Assembly: GCA_010692645.1 (NCBI GenBank)
Contig: JAAHGS010000003.1
Span: 48,602-112,601, forward strand
Length of the DNA: 64,000 bases
Origin: Symploca sp. SIO2E9
Lineage (GTDB): Bacteria; Cyanobacteriota; Cyanobacteriia; Cyanobacteriales; Coleofasciculaceae
Direction of reading: 5' to 3'
The notes beneath the pieces are model-generated. The model was not told the origin of the DNA. It made no database searches and saw nothing but the letters and a program-made list of their open reading frames with translations. The translations under genes were made by a program, and so were the position numbers. Shown here in pieces: positions 10,855 through 21,600 of this stretch; positions within the stretch are counted from its first letter, which is position 1, and each line of letters starts with the position of its first letter.

Positions 10855-11138
10855 GCGGTTACTCAGTTTATCCCCAAGCCGTCCGCTATTCTATTTGCTT
10901 TGCTGGTTTGATAGCAACAATGGTTTGAATGCTTGGTAGGTTAATGCTTAACAGGCTGCTGCTGACGAAAGCGCCAGTCTTAGGTGGGCATTGGGGGGAT
11001 GGCTCGGGGAGATGGGGAGATGAATTTTCTGGCTTGGAGCCTCCTGCCTTTGGTGGGGAGAGGGGGAGATTATTCTTTACATCATATTTCTAAGTAAAGT
11101 TGGATAATTTATTTCTTGGAGTTCCCTCTGGAGAAATT

Positions 11139-11765
11139 TTAGTACTTGGCGTTGGTAATCATCTCAATCAAGCTGTTAATTAAGCGATCGCGCTCTAGGG
11201 GTAAAATTTCCTTACCATGGAGTACCTCTTGCAGAATGACGAAATAAACTAATGAGCCAATAAAAATCCGTGCCGTAGCTTCAGGATCACTAAGCTGGAG
11301 TTCACAACGAGACGCAAAATATTGACTTAGAAGCTCAATTACGGGTTTGGCTAGATTTTCCACATAAGGCTGTGCTAGCTCTGGAAAGCGCCCAGATTCT
11401 CCCATAATTAATCGCATGAAAGACTGAACCTGTTGATCCCCCATCGCGTTATCTAGCATATTGGTTGCTAAACGTCGTAGGACGACCTTTGGTTCTCCTT
11501 GCAGAAACTGCGAGTCTTGGGGATTAAATACAGTCCGATACTTCTCCTCTGCCAGCCGCCGCACTAGGGTTGTAAATAATCCTTGTTTATCTTGAAAGTG
11601 ACTATAGACAGTTGCTTTTGAGACACCTGCGGCTACAGCCACTCGCTCCATACTCGTAGCAGCGTAACCATGTGCCAAAAATTCTCCCATTGCCCCTTCC
11701 AGGATGGCATTGGTTTTCTCTGCTGACTTTTGACGACCTAGGTTACTTAACCCTATCTGTGCCAT
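11139..11765 (-). CDS. TetR/AcrR family transcriptional regulator
   Basis: N-terminal HTH: GFLAHGYAATSMERVAVAAGVSKATVYSHFQDKQGLF-like. Confidence 0.95.
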   Translation of the reverse strand: MAQIGLSNLGRQKSAEKTNAILEGAMGEFLAHGYAATSMERVAVAAGVSKATVYSHFQDKQGLFTTLVRRLAEEKYRTVFNPQDSQFLQGEPKVVLRRLATNMLDNAMGDQQVQSFMRLIMGESGRFPELAQPYVENLAKPVIELLSQYFASRCELQLSDPEATARIFIGSLVYFVILQEVLHGKEILPLERDRLINSLIEMITNAKY

Positions 11766-11830
11766 CTTCTATCCTACAATTTTGTTCATGCTTGACATTA
11801 CTATACTAGTCGGTTTAGTCTATTTATAGC

Positions 11831-11851
11831 TAAACTATACTGTATAGTTTA
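11831..11851. promoter_or_regulatory. Candidate TetR operator palindrome
   Basis: TAAACTATAC-T-GTATAGTTTA is a perfect 10-1-10 inverted repeat upstream of the divergent tetR gene. Confidence 0.5.
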
Positions 11852-11886
11852 ATTAAAAAGGAATAGGGAATAGGTAACAGTGAGGA

Positions 11887-11972
11887 GGGTGAACGAAAAA
11901 AGAGTGGGGCAAGGAGTAAGCAGACGCTCCAGACGCGGAGAATTCAAATCCCACGCAAAATTTCGTTCACCC
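11887..11972. mobile_element. 86-bp MITE-like element (GGGTGAACGAAA family), copy 1
   Basis: Perfect 12-bp TIRs GGGTGAACGAAA/TTTCGTTCACCC flanked by identical 9-bp CAGTGAGGA (11878-11886 and 11973-11981). Confidence 0.85.
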
Positions 11973-12273
11973 CAGTGAGGAACGAATGGTTTTATAGCAG
12001 TTTTCACGCTTGATGAAGTACAACGCCTCTTAGTTCTCGGATCAAGTCAGCTTTCAAGAAACAAGGCAGGAGGCAGAGGGCAGAAGGCAGAAGGAAAGAG
12101 GATTTGACTTGTTTATTTTATTCGTAGCGAGGTGGTTTAATAGTTTTGACTTTTGACTTCCCCCTTGTAGGGCTGCTCATAAGAATAATTTCTCCCCATC
12201 TCCCCATCTCCCCCTCCCCCCATCTCCCCCTTCTCTGGTTAAATCACTTATAGCTTCAATCAGGAGGCAATTG

Positions 12274-13473
12274 ATGTCACAGGAAGCAGCAGTTAGAGGT
12301 TCCCCATCCTCCAAATCTTTTGTTCGTCAGTTGGCTATGCTGATAGCAGCTTCTACCCTGGCAGTTGGCGGGATTACCGCCTATGTATTCCAGCAATCCG
12401 ATTGGCTTCAATCCAATGCAGAGCAAAGTTCAGAACTTAGCCTGCCTCAAATCAAAACAGTCACGGCACTAGGACGTCTCGAACCTCAGGGCGAGGTGAT
12501 TAAAGTTTCTGCACCCACCTCAGCAGAAGGAAGCCGGGTTGAGCAACTATTGGTGCGCGAAGGTGATTGGGTGAAGGCACAACAGGTAATTGCGATTCTC
12601 GATAGTCGCAATCGCCTCCAGACAGCTTTGGATGAAGCCACCGAACAAGTAGGGGTAGCCCAGGCAAATCTGGCTCGCGTTCAAGCGGGGGCAAAAACTG
12701 GGGAAATTGAGGCACAGCAAGCTACAATTGCCCGTATTGAAGTTGAACGCCGCAACGATATCGAAGCCCAGATGGCAACAGTAGCCAGACTGGAAGCTGA
12801 ATTAGAGAATGCTCGCATTGAAGATCAAAGGTATCAGATGCTGTATGGAACCGGGGCTATCTCTGCCTCGCAGCGAGATAGCAAGCACCTCGACTGGGAA
12901 ACAGCCCAAAAGCGACTTCAGGAAGCTAGCGCTAGTCTAAATCGTATCCGCTTAGCACAACAGCAGCAGTTGAATGAAGCAAAAGCAACCCTGGAGCGGA
13001 TTGCTGAGGTTCGCCCAGTAGATGTAGAGGTTGCCACAGCAGAAGTAGCAGCAGCTGAGGCTGCTCTCAAACGGGCGCAAGCTAATTTTGAGCAGGCAGA
13101 GGTGAGAGTACCACAGGAGGGACAGGTGATTGAAATTCACACCCGCCCAGGTGAACTTATCTCCAGTAAAGGAATTGCAGAGATTGGACAAACCAGCCAG
13201 ATGTACGCAGTTGCTGAAGTTTACGAAAGCGATATCAGTAAAATTGAGTTAGGACAACAAGCGCGGCTAAGCAGCAATTCTCTACCCTATGAATTGCAAG
13301 GAAGTGTAGAGCAAATAGGCTTACAGGTACAGCGCCAGGAAGTAGTTAATACTGATCCTTCAGCTAATATTGACGCTCGCATTGTTGAGGTGAGAGTACG
13401 CTTAGATCAAGCATCAAGCAAGAAAGTTGCGGGGTTAACTAATCTTCAAGTCAAGGTGGTGATTAACCTGTGA
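12274..13473 (+). CDS. devB: ABC exporter membrane fusion protein, DevB/HlyD family
   Basis: RLEPQGEVIKVSAP and coiled-coil HlyD architecture, followed by DevC and DevA homologs; AGGAGG SD before ATG 12274. Confidence 0.88.
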   Translation: MSQEAAVRGSPSSKSFVRQLAMLIAASTLAVGGITAYVFQQSDWLQSNAEQSSELSLPQIKTVTALGRLEPQGEVIKVSAPTSAEGSRVEQLLVREGDWVKAQQVIAILDSRNRLQTALDEATEQVGVAQANLARVQAGAKTGEIEAQQATIARIEVERRNDIEAQMATVARLEAELENARIEDQRYQMLYGTGAISASQRDSKHLDWETAQKRLQEASASLNRIRLAQQQQLNEAKATLERIAEVRPVDVEVATAEVAAAEAALKRAQANFEQAEVRVPQEGQVIEIHTRPGELISSKGIAEIGQTSQMYAVAEVYESDISKIELGQQARLSSNSLPYELQGSVEQIGLQVQRQEVVNTDPSANIDARIVEVRVRLDQASSKKVAGLTNLQVKVVINL

Positions 13474-14645
13474 TTGGATTTATTAAGAGAATTAGCCGCA
13501 GAACTCCTCTAGGTTGGCTTCAACTTAAGCATGATAAAACTCGCCTTCTGACAGCACTAGCTGGGATTGCCTTTGCTGATATTCTGATTTTCATGCAATT
13601 CGGTTTTAAGAATGCGCTGTATATGACTAACACCTTGTTTCAGCGCAACTTACAAACTGATATTATCTTGATCAGTACTCAGGCTCGTGATTTAACTCGA
13701 TTATTCACTTTCCCCCGCAGGCGACTTTACCAGGCAATGGATGTTCCCGGCGTGAAGTCAGCAGAGGCATTGTATGTTAACTTCATCGATTGGAAAAATC
13801 CCCAAACCTCTGGGAAAACAGCTATCTTGATTTTTGGTCAGAATCCTGAACAACCAGTGTTTAGTTTGCCGGAGGTTAATCAACAATTGGATGAGGTTAA
13901 ATTACCTGATACTGTCCTCTTTGATCGAGCTTCTAGAGGAGATTATCAGCAGGCAATTGCCTTAATTGAGCAGGGGCAACCTGTGACCACTGAAATTGAA
14001 CGACGTACTATTAATATTGCTGGTTTATTTCAAGTGGGTGCTTCCTTTTCTACTGATGGTACCCTAATCACCAGTGATCAGAATTTTTTGCGCTTATTTC
14101 CCAAACGGCGGGCCGAGACAGTTAGTATGGGCTTGATTGAACTCCAAGCTGAAGCTAATCCGGAGCAAGTGAGAGCGGCGTTAAATGCTTACCTACCGGA
14201 GGATATTCAAGCTCTAACCCATCAGGAATATATTGACTTTGAACTTAATTACTGGCAGAAGAGAACTCCGATTGGCTTTGTGTTCGGACTTGGCAGCACT
14301 ATGGGGTTCGTTGTCGGTGTGGTGATTGTTTACCAAGTTCTGTCCACTGATGTTAATGCTCATCTGAGTGAGTACGCTACTTTCAAGGCAATGGGCTATC
14401 GCAATCTCTATTTACTGGGTGTGGTGTTTGAGGAAGCGATTATTCTTGCTGTTCTAGGTTTTATTCCTGGAGTGGCTGTGTCTTTGGGTTTGTACCGTTT
14501 GGCACGACAGGCAACAGCTTTACCACTATTTATGCCGATGGCACGGGTAGTTTGGGTGCTGATATTAACGATTGTAATGTGTGGTATTTCCGGTGCGATC
14601 GCTATACGCAAATTGCGTGCAGCTGATCCAGCAGATATTTTCTAA
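13470..14645 (+). CDS. devC: DevC-family ABC transporter permease
   Basis: RRTPLGWLQLKHDKTRLLTALAGIAFADILIFMQFGFKNALY, FtsX-like C-terminus. Confidence 0.9.
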   Translation: MIGFIKRISRRTPLGWLQLKHDKTRLLTALAGIAFADILIFMQFGFKNALYMTNTLFQRNLQTDIILISTQARDLTRLFTFPRRRLYQAMDVPGVKSAEALYVNFIDWKNPQTSGKTAILIFGQNPEQPVFSLPEVNQQLDEVKLPDTVLFDRASRGDYQQAIALIEQGQPVTTEIERRTINIAGLFQVGASFSTDGTLITSDQNFLRLFPKRRAETVSMGLIELQAEANPEQVRAALNAYLPEDIQALTHQEYIDFELNYWQKRTPIGFVFGLGSTMGFVVGVVIVYQVLSTDVNAHLSEYATFKAMGYRNLYLLGVVFEEAIILAVLGFIPGVAVSLGLYRLARQATALPLFMPMARVVWVLILTIVMCGISGAIAIRKLRAADPADIF

Positions 14646-14673
14646 GAGCAAAGGGAAAAAAATGTTGCAAGTC

Positions 14674-14704
14674 ATAAGTAATAAGTAATAAGTAATAAGT
14701 AATA
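14674..14704 (+). repeat. Heptamer tandem repeat (ATAAGTA)n downstream of devC
   Basis: Four perfect 7-bp units. Confidence 0.95.
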
Positions 14705-14728
14705 GGGAACAGGATAGGAGTTGGTAAG

Positions 14729-15439
14729 ATGCAAAATATAGAGACTATTAATCCAGTCATCTCTATCCACCATTTAGACCATTACTTTGGACAAGGTCAA
14801 TTACGCAAGCAGGTACTCTTCGATATCAATATCGAGATTACAGCAGGCGAAATCGTAATTATGACTGGACCTTCTGGTTCTGGTAAAACTACACTTCTAA
14901 CCTTAGTGGGTGGATTACGTTCAGCCCAGTCAGGTAGTCTACAGGTATTGGGAGAAGAACTTTGCAAAGCTAGTCCAGAACAACTTGTGCAGGCACGACG
15001 CCACAATGGCTATATCTTCCAGGCTCATAATTTGCACAGAAGCCTGACAGCACTGGAGAATGTACGAATGGGGCTCGAGGTTCATGGGAATCTCTCTAGA
15101 GAAGAGATGCAAATTAGTTCAGCCCGGATTTTAGAGCATGTAGGCTTAAGTGAACATTTTAATGACTATCCTGATCATCTCTCAGGTGGACAGAAACAGC
15201 GAGTTGCGATCGCTCGTGCTTTAGTTAGCCATCCCTCAATTATTCTCGCAGATGAACCGACGGCTGCTTTGGATAGTAAATCGGGGCGGGATGTGGTTGA
15301 CTTAATGCAAAAATTAGCTAAAGAACAGGGTTGTACGATTTTGCTGGTAACTCACGATAATCGTATTTTAGATATAGCTGATCGCATCATCCATATGGAA
15401 GACGGGAAGTTAAGTGATAATATTCCTCAACTGGTCTGA
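14729..15439 (+). CDS. devA: DevA-family ABC transporter ATP-binding protein
   Basis: Walker A GPSGSGKTTLL, signature LSGGQKQRVAIARAL, Walker B IILADEPTAALD. Confidence 0.95.
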   Translation: MQNIETINPVISIHHLDHYFGQGQLRKQVLFDINIEITAGEIVIMTGPSGSGKTTLLTLVGGLRSAQSGSLQVLGEELCKASPEQLVQARRHNGYIFQAHNLHRSLTALENVRMGLEVHGNLSREEMQISSARILEHVGLSEHFNDYPDHLSGGQKQRVAIARALVSHPSIILADEPTAALDSKSGRDVVDLMQKLAKEQGCTILLVTHDNRILDIADRIIHMEDGKLSDNIPQLV

Positions 15440-15640
15440 CTTTAAGTAATAAGGAATAAGTGATAAGTGATAAGTGACAACAAAAACATTGGGAGTAACT
15501 GTTGCTCAGCTTCTGGCAGAGGCTAAAGCAGAGGGTAGACTGGATACTTCCCAAAAGTAATTCGTGAACAAAAATTTTCCTTCGCCTGCAGGGGCTCCCC
15601 CTATAGCCCTCCGGGCATCCTTAGGCAGGGTAATCGCATC

Positions 15641-15815
15641 TCAAATAAACAATATTCATGTTGTCAAAGTTTTAGGTTTTGAGATCAAAACTCTGGCTCT
15701 CTACAACCTCCAAATAGCAAATAAACAACATTGGTTTTGTCAAAGGCTTGATTTTTAAGTTGAAATTATTGTTTTACCAGTATCAAATAAACAACCTTTG
15801 TGTTGTAAAAGGCTC
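15641..15815. repeat. Three imperfect direct repeats with internal dyads (CAAATAAACAAY...RTTGTMAAAGG)
   Basis: CAAATAAACAA at 15642, 15718 and 15784, each followed by a TTGT-containing arm and AAAG. Confidence 0.7.
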
Positions 15816-16266
15816 AAGCTCTAAACAACTCGTGGATTGAGTTAATTGCAGCCTAATGCTATGGACATTAATAGGAAACATTTTCAGAGCATTAGGCTGA
15901 GTTGAAATAGGAAAAATAGTAATACCCTCCGACGTGCTAGCTATTTGTAAAACCTCAAATTTACTCTAATTAACAGTTATCAGTTATCAGTTGGTAGTCT
16001 GTGTAACTCATTATCGTCGTCAAGGTAAGTAGATGGTAATAATAGGCAACTTGAAGGTTGCTAAAATTTAAATTATAATCCAGGAAATAATGAATTTTAT
16101 TAGTGCCAAAAACAACCAAATAGTTTCTAAACCCAAGGCGCTAAACCCTATGTTTTAAGCCAAAAATTTAATATTTCAAGCCTGGACATTTCTTAGGTAG
16201 AGACTATACTTATTAGTGTGAGTTGTTAAACCCAAGTCAAAACAATAACTCATAAGGAGTAAGGAA

Positions 16267-16470
16267 ATGTTCAGAAATATATGCCAGAGACTTGTTGTTT
16301 CTTCACTAATTGCTAGTACAGCTTTCGGTATTGTAATTTACCCTAATCAAGCTACAGCTGAATCTAATAATCATGAAATTCAGTCAATGATAGAAATCAA
16401 CCGCATGAGAAATCACTGTCCTCGACTGCTACGGAGGGGTAAACCAAGAAGGTCTTGCAATTACCTCTAA
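16267..16470 (+). CDS. Putative small secreted peptide (67 aa)
   Basis: AAGGAG SD about 10 nt upstream; Sec-like signal peptide (LVVSSLIASTAFGIVIYPNQATAES); Arg/Cys-rich C-terminus. Confidence 0.6.
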   Translation: MFRNICQRLVVSSLIASTAFGIVIYPNQATAESNNHEIQSMIEINRMRNHCPRLLRRGKPRRSCNYL

Positions 16471-16974
16471 CTATAGTGGTGAGACTATTGTATAAACTAG
16501 CTATCTTTGGCTTCACGGAGTTGATCAACAAGCAGGTAAAATTCTCCGTCGCCTAGTAATCCAACAACTTAGTAGTTTTGATCAGTTACCAATTGTTGAA
16601 TTTATATCTTGGTTGACGCTACAGAGATTGATTGCAGTTGAAGCGTCAACTTGGTGAGCCACTAGATCAAAAGTACTCTGACAAATAATTTGCCAGAACT
16701 AAATATTTGTTCTCTTGAAATCTAAATCATTGTCTATTACTAATACCTAAGGTCTCCATCCCCTTTGATAAGGAGGGAAGTGAAAAAGAAAGGGGGAGAG
16801 GGGGAGAAGGTGAGATAAGTTGGATGGAGAGGAGTGAGGGAGTATGGGAGTTTTGTTAAACCTTTCCCCCTTCAACCAAAGGTTGATAAGCAAGATTTAG
16901 GTCAAATCTTCACTGCTTGGCGAAAAACTTGTCACAATTAGTGATTAGCGGTTGTTCGCTCAAGCCCAAGTAGT

Positions 16975-18006
16975 ATGAAGATAGTTTTTTTCGGTACTCC
17001 CCAGTTTGCAGTGCCAAGTCTAGAGCGCTTGCTTCACCATCCCGAATTTGAGGTTAAAGGGGTTGTTACCCAACCTGACAAAAGAAGAGGACGAGGCAGT
17101 CAACTTGTGCCCTCTCCCATCAAAGCTGTTGCTCTGGCACATCAAATACCAGTCTGGCAACCGAGGCGGGTGAAAAAGGACGCACAAGTCCTTACTCAGC
17201 TGCGGCAGCTATCGGCAGATGTCTTTGTTGTTGTTGCCTATGGGCAGATTCTTTCCCAGGAAATTCTGGATATGCCCAAACTGGGTTGCGTCAATGTTCA
17301 CGGTTCAATTCTGCCCAAATATCGAGGCGCTGCTCCCATCCAGTGGTGTTTGTATCATGGCGAAACCCAAACCGGGATCACAACCATGTTGATGGATGCC
17401 GGGATGGACACTGGGGCAATGTTGCTGAAGGCTTACACGCCAATCAAACTCTTGGATAACGCCCAGCAGTTGGCGCAAAATCTCTCCCATCTAGGAGCTG
17501 ATTTGTTAGCCCAAACTCTTCTTAAGCTTTCAGCCCAAGCAATCACGCCAGTTCCTCAACAACAGTCCCAAGCAACCTATGCGCCACTGATTCAAAAGTC
17601 AGATTACCATTTAGATTGGTCGCGCTCCAACCTTGAGCTACACAATCAGGTGAGGGGCTTGTTTCCCAACTGCATGGCATTATTTCGAGATAAACCCTTG
17701 AAAATTAGCGCGACTGCTCCTTTGGCAACCGCCTACTTCCCACAGCTACCCCCTGAATTAAAAGTGCTTGAGCAACAATACGACTCTCTTGCCGAGAATA
17801 AGGGGCGTCTTGGAGAAGTGATGAGTGTGATTAAAGGAATCGGTCCAATTATTCAAACTGGCGAGGGACTATTACTATTGCGGGAAGTACAGCTAGCGGG
17901 TAAACGCCCTCAGTCTGGCTGGGATTTCGCCAATGGTATGCGTTTAGCCGCAGGAGAGGTTTTGGCTAATAATCACGACCGAGATTTTGGTTCCCAAGGT
18001 TCGTAG
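16975..18006 (+). CDS. fmt: Methionyl-tRNA formyltransferase
   Basis: [61 protein letters not shown]. Confidence 0.97.
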   Translation: MKIVFFGTPQFAVPSLERLLHHPEFEVKGVVTQPDKRRGRGSQLVPSPIKAVALAHQIPVWQPRRVKKDAQVLTQLRQLSADVFVVVAYGQILSQEILDMPKLGCVNVHGSILPKYRGAAPIQWCLYHGETQTGITTMLMDAGMDTGAMLLKAYTPIKLLDNAQQLAQNLSHLGADLLAQTLLKLSAQAITPVPQQQSQATYAPLIQKSDYHLDWSRSNLELHNQVRGLFPNCMALFRDKPLKISATAPLATAYFPQLPPELKVLEQQYDSLAENKGRLGEVMSVIKGIGPIIQTGEGLLLLREVQLAGKRPQSGWDFANGMRLAAGEVLANNHDRDFGSQGS

Positions 18007-18344
18007 AAACGACAAGAGTCGCACGGTCCTGAAGGATTGACAGCACAGCGTACTAGCTCAGAATGAGCATTAAAGCGACAGTTGGCATCGCCAATTACCC
18101 AGCGCCCCCGAATCAGACTTTTCTCTGTCGGTTGTTGGGCAGACTGCACGTAAAGGGCAATTTTATGCAATCGATAACGCCCCAACCTTAAGCGATAGCG
18201 GTGGCGGCGTTCCAAAACTGCATAAGTTTGACCTTTAAATTCTAGGTAACTACCCGGTTGAGGAGTCCAATCGAGTACTACGTTACCAATTGTCTGATGT
18301 GGGTGGGTTAGGATTAGCTCTGCTGGTAAGGAATCTGGCTCCAT
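17973..18344 (-). CDS. DUF6464 family protein (conserved cyanobacterial)
   Basis: [44 protein letters not shown]; convergent 34-bp overlap with fmt. Confidence 0.7.
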   Translation of the reverse strand: MEPDSLPAELILTHPHQTIGNVVLDWTPQPGSYLEFKGQTYAVLERRHRYRLRLGRYRLHKIALYVQSAQQPTEKSLIRGRWVIGDANCRFNAHSELVRCAVNPSGPCDSCRFYEPWEPKSRS

Positions 18345-18621
18345 ATACTTATGTATTAATGACTACATTATTTGGATGTTATCGTAACTCGCAGCCTGAG
18401 GAGCTCCTACTTCAGGTTGTGATCAGATTAAAATCTTAATGGCTTTAGGAGGTTCTCAAATAGCTAAATCTCTCAACTAAATTAAGGCATATGAAATTAT
18501 ATCTTTCTATCTGTATACAACTGAGATTTCACCAACAGAAAGCTACTCTCCTAGATAAGCGGGCGGGTAGCAATCGCTGGACATGGAATTGGCCTAGGAT
18601 AGTCTAGGTTTTACAGAGCTG

Positions 18622-21600
18622 ATGAGTATCAACAAGAAGACTGGTAGAAGGCACTCATCACGTTCTGAGGGAAATCATGCCCTAGAACTATTCACGGGTA
18701 GGTATGAGTTTATTCGCCTATTTGCTAGATACCTTAACAGTGACCTACCCCACGAGCAAATCCTCTTTTTTTATGGTGATGGCGGCAACGGTAAATCCTT
18801 GCTGCTGAGGTTTTTGCGCACTAGATGCTGCAAGCGCTTCCCCAAGGATATCTGGCAGCAGTTAGAAACAAAATCGGATGCTGAGGTAGTCGAGTATATC
18901 GATAAACTTGCTGACAGTCGAGACTTTGTCACAGTAATCTCTGTAATTCACGATTTTGGGCAACAACCGAGAGGAGATGATCAACCTCAAGACCCTTTTT
19001 ATGGTCTATTGATGCTCAGGCGTAACTTGGCAAATGCAGCTAAGGCACTGGGCTATCGCTTGCATTTTCCCCTCTATGATTTTGCCTGCGTTTGGTATCT
19101 GCACCAGCAGGGTAAACTCACTCGCGAAAGGATTAGGGATATTTTTCCTCAAGAAGAGTTGGAATTGCTCAACGAACTTGTAGAAATACTTTCCGGGATT
19201 CCAGGGGTAGGTTTAGCTAAGGCAGTTTTGGGTATTTTTAGTAAGTGTTTATCTCAAGGCTTTACGGTTCTACAGCGCAAATGGCGCGTTAACGAGGATG
19301 ATGTCAGAACAATTCAGGCGATGGAGCCAGATTCGGAGTTAATTGACGAGCTGCCACGCCTATTTGCTGCCGATTTGAATGCGGCGATGAAACAGCCAGA
19401 GGCTCCGCCCAGAATTGTCCTCTTTTTTGATACTCATGAAGCATTCTGGGGGCAGGAGCGCCACTTAACTGGACAACTGCGGTTCCAGCGAGATGAATGG
19501 CTGCGCTATTTGGTGGGAGAGGTGGAACTCTCAGCGGGAATTATGGTAGTAGTTAGTGGGCGTGAGCAGCCCCGATGGGATGAAGCCAGCCGCTTTAATA
19601 TCCCAGCGCGATTTATTGATACTCAATTAATATCCCATTTTTCGGCAATGGATGCTGATACCTATCTCAGAAGGGCCCGCATCGAGGATGCTAAACTACG
19701 CGAGGCTATAGTTACCTACGCCAGTGTTGGTCCAGGGCAGGTACATCCCTTCTATTTAGGCTTGTGTGCTGATGTCGTCTGGCAAGCCCAGCAACGTGGT
19801 CAAAATTTGACATCAGCTGATTTTAGAACGGCGGTGGATGCAAATCAGAAGCCTAAAGAACTAATTGAGCGGCTGCTAAGATACGTTGAGCGGGATATTG
19901 AGTATGCAGTTCATGCCCTCAGTGCTTGTCGGGCTTTTAATTACGAACTCTACCGTCAACTTGGTACAGCTTTGGAGTTTGATGTTTCTAAACCTGACTT
20001 TGAAATCCTCACTGAGTTTTCCTTTGTGTGGAATGATCAAAGACAGGGAGAGAATTGGTATCGCATCCACGACTTATTGCGCCGCCTTGATGATGAGATT
20101 AATAACCCGAAAACTCGTCAAGCTCATGTCATGCTGGAGAAGTACTATCGGGCGCGACGAGATATAGCAGAAGCAATCTATCACACTAACCGCTTAGATT
20201 GGGAACAGGGGTTAGAGGAATGGATTGAGGTGTTTGAGCAGGCGCTAAAGTTGAGTCGCTATGATCAATGTCGCATCCTCTTGGAAATTAGAAACGAACT
20301 CTCGATTAAGAGCGACTTTCATCTGGGCAGTGTTTCTCAGTTTGAAGGTGATTATTTTGTGCAGTTAGCTCGACATGCAGAAGCTAAACAGGAGTATTTA
20401 GAAGCAATTGCTACCTATGATCACTCCCTTGCCCTTGCCCCGGATGATCACGAAATTCTCAACAACAAGGGCAATGCTCTACAAAGTCTCGGAGATGTTT
20501 ATACGAAATTGGCACAACATCCACAGGCGTTAGACGCTTACACCCAAGCCCTTGCTGCTTACAATAGTTCTCTAGCTTTTGAGCCAGATTACATCTATGC
20601 TCTCAATAATAAGGGGACTGTACTCCAGCGCCTGGGAGATTTACAAACTAGATTGGCACAATATCCACAGGCATTGGTATCTTACTCAGAAGCGATCGCC
20701 TCCTACAATCACTCCCTAGTTATTTCTCCCAATTACAACGAAGTTCTCAACAATAAAGGGATTGCCCTACAAAAGCTAGGGGACTTGCAAACGAAGTTGG
20801 CACAAAATCCGCAGGCATTACAATCCTACGAACAAGCCATCACTAGCTACAATAGTGCCCTCAAAATTGACCCCGATTATACCTATGCCCTCAATAACCA
20901 GGGCCTAGTGCTGCAAAGACTGGGGGACTTGCAAGCCAAGCTAACACAACATCCGCAGGCATTGAAATCCTATGAACAAGCGATTAACACCTACAATAAT
21001 GCTCTGGCTCTAGCTCCAGACTATATCTATGCCCTCAATAATAAGGGCTTAGCGCTGCAAAGACTGGGAGACTTACAAACCAAGGTAGTACAACCTCGGC
21101 AGGCATTAATATCCTACTCGCAAGCAATTACCACCCATGACAGCGCTCTTAGTCTGGCACCCAATGATATCTGTGCTCTTAATAATAAGGCGATTGCTCT
21201 ACAGCGTTTGGGGTACTTACACGTTAAGCTTGAACAATATCCACAGGCATTAGAGTCTTACTCACAGGCAATTGCTACCTACGATCATGCCCTAACCTTG
21301 GCTCCAGATTACATCTATGCTCTCAACAATAAGGGCATCGCCTTGCAAAAACTGGGGTATTTGCAAACTCAACTGGAAAAATATCCCCTAGCATTAGCAT
21401 CTTACCGAGAAGCGATCGCTACTTACAATCGAGCCCTTACCATTGCTCCAGATGATGTCTATGCTCTCAACAACAAGGGTGCAGTACTACAGCGTCTAGG
21501 GTATTTACAAACCAAGCTGGCAAAATATCAACAAGCACTCAAGTCCTACTTGGATGCGATCGCATCTTATAATAGTTCACTCTCTCTTGCTCCCGATGAT

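Noticed and set aside
12180-12235. CTCCCCAT-rich tract before devB as a regulatory element
   Set aside because: Same low-complexity GGGGAGAT/ATCTCCCC sequence recurs at 10980-11070 and 38940-39045; most simply a dispersed simple repeat.
15564-15758. 64-aa plus-strand ORF downstream of devA
   Set aside because: Overlaps the spaced repeat array, no SD or family resemblance.
16490-16660. Open frame SYLWLHGVDQQAGKILRRLVIQQLSSFDQLPIVEFISWLTLQRLIAVEASTW
   Set aside because: Protein-like but no start codon and preceded by an in-frame stop; may be a degraded fragment, but I cannot assign a family.
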